Of a stretch of DNA of 64,000 nucleotides, positions 56,369-64,000 are shown piece after piece. The stretch lies in contig NC_053045.1 of assembly GCF_003473485.1 (NCBI RefSeq), positions 37,794,494 to 37,858,493 on the forward strand. The letters run 5' to 3'. Position 1 is the first letter of the stretch, and each line of letters opens with the position of its first letter. Below the pieces are notes generated by a model, which was not told where the DNA came from, made no database searches, and worked only from the letters and a program-made list of their open reading frames with translations. Both the position numbers and the translations under genes were made by a program. Source of the stretch: Medicago truncatula (taxonomy: Eukaryota > Streptophyta > Magnoliopsida > Fabales > Fabaceae).

Positions 56369-59150
56369 TCTGCAAGATTATGATATCGTCGTACCCTAAT
56401 TAAGCATGTCTGTACATTCTGTAAAGAAATTTTCCCAATTAATATACCTTCGTGATTGTTAGCTATCAATACAGACAAGTCATTTGGTAGGTCAGCAGCA
56501 GAGTGGTTTGTTTGCCTCTTTATTGTTTAGGTTAGACTCTTTTACTACCATCCATCATTTACTACCTTAGCAGATTTTTTTTCTCCACATTTTTTGTGGT
56601 AACTTTTCCTGCATTGTAGCTAGAGAGATAAGAGATCATGGAATGGAGTCCAACAACATAGGATTAATTTCAGATTTCCCCGATTTACAGTGTAATTTGT
56701 AAAGTTTTTCAACTTATGTGGATATTAGTTGTGGTATTTTGACCAATGCATCTTGTTTTGTATCGTTTGATAGGGTCCTTGTGAGGCTCTCTGTGGTTTC
56801 TTTCAACTTCAATGGAAATTTTGTTACCTGATTTTTGGCTGGAACATCATTAACAGCATAATGGATTTAGGTGTTATTTAAAAAGGAAAATTATATTCAC
56901 CACCTGTAAGTTATTCTTAAATAGCAAAAGCACCCCCTCTATTTTTAAGTGAACACTAACGTACCTTATATTTCTTCAAAATGACAATCACCTCTCTTCC
57001 ACTTCCACCTTAACACTGTTTCTTTTTGATTAAATTCTCCACACTCTCTTTAATTGTATGAACCTTCTTTCTTTGCTGCTCCTCTTGCTAGTAAGTTCCC
57101 CTTTTATTCATGGAAAGTAAAATCTACCGAAACACAAATCAGTCTAACAAACAGGAACAACAAAAAGAAACAACATAAGCACATCAAAATATTGGTTGCA
57201 AGTGCAGCACTGCCTTTTATGTCGGTTTGTGTGTTTTATTTGATGACACTAATTTTGTCGAGGAACATATGGAGAACATAATTTTATGGTTTTCACAAAA
57301 TTCCTGTTGGTATATATCTTTTTATGCGAAGGAAGTTATGACGTCTAACCTTAAGAAGTTTTCTCTCTGTATATGAAACTGTAGTCTAAAGTTGTTATCC
57401 TTAGGGGAGGTTTGTGTTTTTGGGAAACTATAACAGGTGTAATTGACATTTGAGTAAAACTTACGGGAAATCAATGTAATTTGCCCAATTTAAGTATGTT
57501 TGTCTAGAATCATTGTCTTCCACTGTGCCCTTGTTGTAGTGGCTGTTTGTCTAGATTATTAAATGTCAACTTCAAGGATGGGAATTTTCTGGTGAAAAAA
57601 TGTCATACTTACGAATATATGAATGATATGCAAAATTTTCTGGTGAACATGTGTTTAGAAATGCAAATTCTCATCTTGATTCTCGAGGAACAAAAGTGAC
57701 ATACTTACAAGTTACAAGAAAGTATGAATGATATTTGTAGTTCTTGAGGGACCAGAATGTTCTTTTTTAAAACTCGGTATCCAATCCAAGAATCGTACCG
57801 CCAACTTGCGGGGGTTCCATTTAAAGTCAGAACAAGCTCTGTATGGACTTAGCCCACCGAAATTGGCACCATGGGATGAGGGGCCAGAATGTTATTTTTG
57901 CACTCTCGTGTGATACTTTGACTCAATCTTCATGTCACATTAGAATGTCCCTAAACGTGAGATTGTTCTGCTATATACAGATCAATTTATTGGAGACATA
58001 GTTGATGTTGAAGATCCGTCAAAAAAAAAATAATGTTGAAGCATATGGAAAATGTTGATATCATGCACTTTTTTTTTAATAAGTTGATATCATGCACATT
58101 ACTTTGTATGAGTGGAAATTCTCGGTTTCTAATCCGCGATGTTATGATGAGATAACTTAATTTCTTTCACTGTGAACCGTGGTGGAACTTCTTGGTGATG
58201 GATGGGATCATATTTAGAATGATTTCCATATGTTAAACCATAAATTATATTTAAGTCCTCTTGAACGATAAGATGTGCTATCGGTGCTCGAGCATGAGAA
58301 TTCTCCTCTATGAATTATATGTCTTTATTTAACTCCTCTTATGTGTGTAAAAATTCAGAATATATTGACATTATCATGAACTAATTGCAGTTAATCATTT
58401 GTTAAAGTTTCACTGGTTGTGACTTATTCTCCTCTTTTCTAGTAGTTGCAGAATATATATTGGTGCATACGATATTTAGACCATGTTTGAATGAACATGA
58501 TATATAACTCCTTATAACACAATCTAAATTACTGTAAGTTTTTTCTAAGCTATAAGTTATTTTCCATAAACTATTAAGAATTTGGGAAAATAAGTGGAAA
58601 TAACTTATGGACATGTCATAAGTTTTCCACAAATCTCTAAAACAAGTGTCTATGTTAGTAGATAATTCAAATCAACAAATTTATATAGAACAACAGTGTA
58701 TGAGACATTTTTAAAGTTCAAGTATGAGGTGTAACTTTTATCACCTTCCATAAATGTGCGTTAAAATATAAACATCATCAATATATATTCGTTAATTTTG
58801 TCACTGGTACGAAATTTTCACCGACTTGACTAATCTCTACCAAAAAAACCTAGCTAGTTTTAGTAGTTCTCCTTTCTTTTCTAAACCATTTCTTTCCACT
58901 AATTATTTAATTAAGAGAGTATAATTTAGACAAAGATGTGATGTATTATAAAACATAGGGGGTACGGATAGTAATCTAGATGATGGGCCAAAGCATGGGA
59001 TGACCCGTGAGGAAAAGACCGAAATCTCCCAATCAAGCGTGTCGTTGGTTGAAATTCAATCAATTTTCCATTTGATTCATTTCATTTCATTGATCTAAAT
59101 CGAGGTTATTTCTTCTTTGTTGATTTGCGATTGAAATTAGGGTTCGTGAA
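56369..59150. other. DP copy 2 3' flank and long intergenic region
   Basis: 56369-56780 is the probable 3' UTR and flank. 56880-57480 has weak inverted ends (attatattcaccacctgtaag / acttacgggaaatcaatgtaat). The frame at 57054-57281 has a hydrophobic C-terminus but no domain. 58480-58640 contains 'ataagttattttcca...aataacttatgg' hairpin text, like a hAT-type MITE fragment. No supported gene. Confidence 0.45.
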
Positions 59151-61041
59151 ATGGCATCGAGCATTCTGAAAAACCTCACAAGATTTTCTTCATCGACGGC
59201 AACGACCAATGCCACGAGAAGTTTCAGCCTCGTAACCTCTCAAATCAGCAACCATACCGCCAAATGGATGCAGGTATCCTTGCGATTCACCTCATACGTT
59301 TGATTTAGCATTGTTTCAATTCTAATTTGTTACATTGTTTATTTGATTTCATTGAATTTTTTGAAATGAGCGGAGAATAATGTGACTAGGTTAATAGTTC
59401 TCTTCCTAATCGGGATTTTTATATATTATTGATTAAATTTGCTGATATGAGGGAATTCTGTCGCAATGTATATAAATTATTGATATGCATTTGGTTTGTT
59501 ACACATTAATGGATCCTGAGATTATATGAGAAAGGGTTTGATCCTTGTTGGCATATTAGTTTAATGAATTGGGGCCTGTTTGGATTGGCTTATTTTTGAG
59601 CTTATGCAAAACAATTTATGCAAATAAATAAGCTTTTATGTATTATTCATAAGCTTGCTAAGGTAGTTTATGAAAAAGCAGCTTATGAAGATACAATTTT
59701 TGTTAGTGAGAACTTATGAATTAACATAAAAGCTTATATATTTGCATAAGCTATTTTTCATAAGATAAAAAGTAAGCCAATCCAAATGGGCCCTTGGAAG
59801 GTTAAGATTGTTGGGGAAGCTGTTCTAGCGAACTTTGTATTTGGGAAGCTAGTTGTTTGTTACATGTTATTGCTCATTGTATACAACACTCAATCACACA
59901 ACATTGTTTGAGCATAAGTGTATGGACCAGGGGAGAGATTAGAAGATGTGATAGAAAAGTTTGATGACAATTTGCCGCTTGTGAGGTTTTCTAGGTTACT
60001 TGTGTGGAAGAAATCTTCATTTTGAGGATGGAAACTTTAAGAAACAAAGTGAGGAGGTGTAAAGTTTGAACAGGTTTCCGCAACTGCTCTAACTGGATGC
60101 TGGAGTCAAGGGATTCCTGTTAGTGAATAGTTATATCCCTCACTCTAACTGATGCTTCAGGGATGCTTTTTCCTTCAATGTTTCTGAATTTGTTTAGTGA
60201 TGTTCTGATGTTTTGGGGTTTCTCCCTTATTTATTCAAAAGCGAAATCAAAATACTTGTCATTTAATGCCAATGTTTTCTTTTTTTTGGCTCCAACTTCC
60301 AGTGTGTTGTGTTGTTTAAATTATTAGCTAGCTAAATAAATGTTTGGGTGAGCAAATGCAAAAGTGATTTTGAATGCAATTGATTGTGTAAAATTGAGTT
60401 TGAAGTGCAGTATTTATGTTTGGATGTTTTTACTCTGAAAGCAAGTTTGATGTAAAACCTTGTGTACAATTTTCAACTTAATACAAAAGCTACTTTTATC
60501 ACTGCTAGCCAAACTGAGATCTGGAGACAAATAATTCTGGTGTGAAGTAACAAAAAATACCAGCATGTTTTCATGGAGAAAAATCATTTTTCATATCAAC
60601 TGCATCCAAACATGCACTTAGCTCCACTACTGGAATTTTAAATCATTCATGCTTACTGATCTCTGCTCAAGAAATTGTGAAACTTACATTTGTTTCTTCT
60701 GTAATAGGATACAAGCAAGAAATCTCCAATGGAGCTGATCAATGAAGTGCCACCTATTAAGGTCGAAGGCAGGATAGTTGCTTGTGAAGGAGGTACATTA
60801 CAAATTTTGCAAATTTCTATTCTCTCTTCTTCCTTGCATAAGCGAGAAAGAGATAAAGATCTGACAGGTCAAGTTTTGTTGATTATGTAGGAGGATTTAA
60901 TTAATTTGGATATTGCTGTCTGTGATTTCAGATACTGATCCTGCCCTTGGACACCCAATTGAATATATATGCCTTGACTTGGCCAAGCCAGCTGTCTGCA
61001 AATATTGTGGCCTACGTTATGTTCAGGATCACCACCATTAG
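59151..61041 (+). CDS. NDUFS6: NADH dehydrogenase (complex I) iron-sulfur protein 6, mitochondrial (105 aa, 3 exons)
   Basis: Exons 59151-59273, 60708-60792 and 60932-61041 join in phase. Residues 1-41 look like a mitochondrial presequence (Ser/Thr/Arg-rich, MASSILKNLTRFSSSTATT). The mature part reads SPMELINEVPPIKVEGRIVA, then CEGDTDPALGHPIEYICLDL, then CKYCGLRYVQDHHH. The Cys, His and two-Cys set (C-EG, GHP, C-KY-C) is the zinc site of the 13-kDa NDUFS6 subunit in the hydrophilic arm of complex I. Zinc binding here is needed for late assembly in other organisms. The length is typical for plants. Intron 1 (1.4 kb) carries a MITE. Copy and frame appear intact, and no neighbouring gene shares its pathway. 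Confidence 0.95.
59572..59793. mobile_element. 222-bp MITE in NDUFS6 intron 1
   Basis: Inverted ends GGGCCTGTTTGGATTGGC and GCCAATCCAAATGGGCCC, with 'agcttatgcaaa' arms inside. This 'gtttggattggctta' style is common for plant hAT-type MITEs. The TSD is unclear. Confidence 0.75.
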
Positions 61042-61937
61042 GAAATGCTGTCTACAAATCATCTGTTGTGTATTTAGGAAATTGCTGCTGAACATCATTA
61101 ATGTGTTTTTGGTTACAATGTTCTCTGACCAAATCATATGATGTAACAAATGTACTTGTCTGTTACAATTTGCTAAATAAGAATATGACAAAATTGTTCA
61201 TGTTACCATCTGATACAGATGGGGTCTTACATTGTTGTGTCTGTACTATGCTGAGCCAGTAATTTGTATGAAGCTGGAGGTATAACTTCATTGAGCGATC
61301 TTTTTTAAGTATTATTTCATAGCCTGCAAGCTCGAAGTCCATGATAATATTGCCATTCTCGAATCAAAGTAACAATTGAATGCATTCTTAGTGTATGTTT
61401 GGTTCAGGTGCGACAAATTCAATTTTTAATGAATGATTTTGTAAAATTGATTTTGGTCATTAGATTCAAAGTGAGTCCTGACAAAAGAGTAGCATGGCTG
61501 GTTTTATAAGATGAATTTAAGTATGTACGCACTCCTTTTTCTATTAAGTAAGGAAAACATAAATACTTCCATAGATGCTCTTTCCTCGGTGACCTTCTAG
61601 TCACATGACAACAACTTTATCAGTTGCACCAATGTTACCCCTCATTCCTTTTACTAAGAATACATAAATAAAATCTAGTAAATTCACTCCAATTCGATAC
61701 GAAAGTTGTAGTTTTTATTATTTTTTTCATCATTCAAGTACCAAATAAGATCTATACTTAAAATATAAAGAAATTAAGGTATTGACCAGAAATCCATTGC
61801 ATTATTTAATAATTATTTATATTACAAAAGAGTATCTGTTACATATAAAATATAACAACTCTTGTAAGACTCTGAATTAAAATCAACTCGGTTATAAGGG
61901 AGCACACTCAACAAAACACGAGAAGGCTATTGATTGT
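61042..61937. other. Intergenic region between NDUFS6 and the VQ gene
   Basis: Contains the NDUFS6 3' UTR and a partial hAT-like repeat (tgtatgtttggttcaggtgcgacaaattcaattttt..., about 61390-61470). Nothing coding. Confidence 0.5.
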
Positions 61938-62788
61938 CTGGCCCTTTAGGACTTGCAAAGGAAGGAAAAATGCCTGCAGAAAGTGGAGACGGAGGACCAG
62001 AGCTTGAAATCATGTTTGGTAGATGTGGATAGAAAGGGTATTCAAGAGATGGAAATGAAGAAAAAATGCTTGGTGAAGACAATATGAATTCAGAAGTTGG
62101 TGACAGAGGGCCATTTTCTGTGAAGAAGGGAAATCATTCATAAGTTGGTTACTAGCATTCACCGGCAAAGTTGGATTGTTAGCATTGAAAGACGCTAACG
62201 AAGGGAAACCGTTCACGTGTTGGTTACTCCCATTCATAGGATAATGTTGCGGTTGGGATTGAATTATTGAGTGCAATTGAATATTCACATTGTTCAATAC
62301 TTGTGATTGAGGAGGGTAAGACTGAAATTGGTTACCTCTTGAATTATCAAAGTTCATCGTTGAGTTTTGAAAATTTCTCATGAAAGCAGACACTAGAGAT
62401 TCAACATGTTGGTGCATGAGTTGTCAACAACAGAAGGACCACTAATAGGCTTTAAAGGTCCAAGTAGTGGATGGTAAGGAGCCTGTGATGGAGCTACCAG
62501 AACCTGAACTGGAACAGCTGGCCTTCCAATAGACAATGGTGGAGGCATGTTCTGCTGTAATCTAGTAATCCGAGCCGGAGGTTCTCCGGTGGAGTTTTTT
62601 CCTGTCATGTATTGAACAAAACTCTTGAAATCATCTTTATTGATGTAATGGACTTTTGGCTCAGGATAGTAATGTCTACCACTATTAGTTATGATACTAT
62701 AGCCGAAATCAATTGTTCTTTGAAAATAATTTCTTCTTATGTTCTTTCCTCTTCTGTTTACACCCAAATTTCCATTCTGCTTTTTCAA
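61938..62788 (-). pseudogene. IKU1-like VQ-motif gene, broken by two frameshifts
   Basis: Reading down from 62788, the first segment has LGVNRRGKNIRR, then KVHYINKDDFKSFVQYMTGK, which contains the FxxxVQxxTG motif that binds WRKY factors. Pro-rich text (PPPLSIGRPAVPVQV, GPLKPISGP) follows. Near 62410 the frame shifts to ESLVSAFMRNFQNS (as in IKU1 'ESPISAYM'), and near 62122 it shifts again to ENGPLSPTSEFILSSPSIFS and LEYPFYPHLPNM, ending KGPDNQ-stop at 61938. Both shifts fit loss of one base each. The first segment has no in-frame ATG (TTG at 62788, stop TGA just upstream). Order of blocks matches HAIKU1-type proteins, which control endosperm growth. Sequencing errors or an unseen upstream exon could explain part of the damage. 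Confidence 0.7.
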
Positions 62789-63853
62789 AATTCCTCACTT
62801 TAGAAATTAATAAAAACACTCCAAGAAAACAAATAACTTCAAGCACAAAATACCAATTACACAAATAAACTCAATGCAAAATTCAAATTCTAAACTAGTG
62901 ATTGTTGATAAAAAAAAGTTCACTATAACAACAATACCAAAAAGAGAAAGGTGAAAATAAAAAAGAAGCAAAATCATACCCTTCTAGAGTTTACGTTCAC
63001 TCAACCCTCTGATCAAAGAACAAGGGAAAAGGAATCTGTAATAGAAATTGATAAAAAGATTGAAACTTGACTCAAGAGTCTATAAAAACTGAGAAACGAT
63101 GAAGAAAATTAAACTCCATAACATTTTATGGGAATTTTTTTGTTGAGTCAGCAATATCAGTGAAAAATGAATTAAAAGGATATTTTAGAGAAAACAATTT
63201 TGATTTAATCAAGGTGTTCGGGTGTTAAACATGAGCACTCATTGCAAATAAAAAATTAGTTTACAAACAACATTTTTTATAATATAAGTCACAGTTTATT
63301 TGTTTACATGTTAGAAAACATTATGTTGTATAGTTGACAATTCATCAATGGTTAGGCATAGTTTACCTTCTCAGCTCACTGATTTGTACTCTAGAGAAAA
63401 GCTTGGTTTGCCAAGTTTAGGTATGCTTTTGGTTGAGGTAGTTTTGGTCTAGTTCCTTACCTCTTCTGTTTCTTCTTTTGGTTTTAATATATTTTGGAGG
63501 TGATAGTTTCCTGCTACTGGTTTAAAATATATATATATATATAGGGCATTTCAAGTGAGAGGGCTTTTAAAATAAGAGGTGGGAGGATTAAATGCTAACC
63601 ATTAGATTAAATTAGATTAATATCAACGGTTGAGATTAGACTGTTCTTAAAATAAACATCATGTGCTATCCTAAATTCTTAATCTTCATCTTCTCTCTTA
63701 CGCTGCTTCTCTTCTCTTCTGAAATTCAGATTCCACACCTATCCAAATGTTAATTCTTAATTTTCTTTCACCGCCATCCTTTATTTTTCTTCCACAATTG
63801 TTCTATAATTATAAATGGTCATCTTTATAATATATATTAAATCAGTCAAAAAG
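62789..63853. other. Upstream of the VQ gene and intergenic DNA
   Basis: AT-rich. A short (TA)n tract at about 63528-63542. From 63545 a MITE-like start 'agggcatttcaagtgagagggcttttaaaataagagg' appears without a seen partner. No gene. Confidence 0.45.
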
Positions 63854-64000
63854 GATTACTACCCAAAAAAAAAACAGTCAAAAAGGGATTTGTTTTAGCA
63901 CTTTTTTCCGTTAAAAAAATCTGTCAAAAATCAATAAAAAAAAAGTAGTAGCACTTTTTTCTTTTACGTTTTGACTGATTTTATTTTTTGGTAGTAATCC
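63854..64000. mobile_element. Small hairpin MITE at the window edge
   Basis: GGATTACTACCCAAAAAA near the left and TTTTTTGGTAGTAATCC at the right edge are inverted partners with 'cagtcaaaa' arms. The right boundary may lie outside the window. Confidence 0.5.

Noticed and set aside
57054..57281. 75-codon frame with a hydrophobic C-terminus
   Set aside because: Low-complexity Lys/Asn/Gln stretch and no domain. It sits between weak inverted repeats and is more likely part of an old element.
62817..62830. CACTCCAAGAAAAC as a CACTA terminus
   Set aside because: No subterminal repeats or partner end nearby. Judged a chance match.

Overview
This window looks like nuclear DNA from a flowering plant, most likely a legume (Medicago, clover or chickpea type). 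It is very AT-rich, with long intergenic stretches, short exons bounded by GT..AG introns, and dense small transposable elements. The legume call is an inference from the repeat style (Stowaway ends, long-TIR 'ggtccctt' MITEs, short tRNA-type SINEs) and general protein resemblance. No database was searched.

Genes whose exons I could join by hand with consistent splice phases: (1) a small one-exon plant-specific protein at 12767-13138 (+); (2) WDR55, a WD40 protein, on the minus strand, with coding exons from 24272 down to 17330 (15 exons, 359 aa) and a non-coding leader exon near 25.9-26.0 kb; (3) an early-nodulin-like phytocyanin at 31051-31864 (+, 2 exons, 182 aa); (4) a five-exon, 803-aa Ptta/En/Spm-type transposase-related gene at 36003-33260 (-), with a leader intron and three kinds of internal protein repeat; (5,6) two tandem, intact nine-exon genes for the E2F dimerisation partner DP at 47363-51258 and 52910-56368 (+); (7) the mitochondrial complex I 13-kDa zinc subunit (NDUFS6 type) at 59151-61041 (+, 3 exons, 105 aa); (8) an IKU1-like VQ-motif gene at 62788-61938 (-) that appears broken by two frameshifts and a missing start.

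The left third (1-12 kb) is mostly repeats: two SINEs with target-site duplications (TSDs), LINE reverse-transcriptase and RNase H relics, a 5'-truncated LINE with a 21-bp TSD, a fold-back element with palindromic ends, and Stowaway and hAT-like MITEs. From 14 to 16.6 kb there is a stack of MITEs inserted inside one another. WDR55 introns hold an antisense Ty1-copia relic with an LTR, a 716-bp Mutator-type element with a perfect 10-bp TSD, and several MITEs. From 38 to 46.5 kb there is an LTR-like block, several long-TIR MITEs with 9-bp TSDs, and a Helitron 3' end with its PIF1-helicase tail.

Functionally the window mixes housekeeping genes (WDR55, complex I), cell-cycle control (DP pair, one with a canonical E2F site in its leader) and a cell-surface phytocyanin. 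There is no sign of a co-regulated cluster. The features most worth following are the repeat-rich transposase-related gene, the DP pair with diverged promoters, and the nested MITE architecture.
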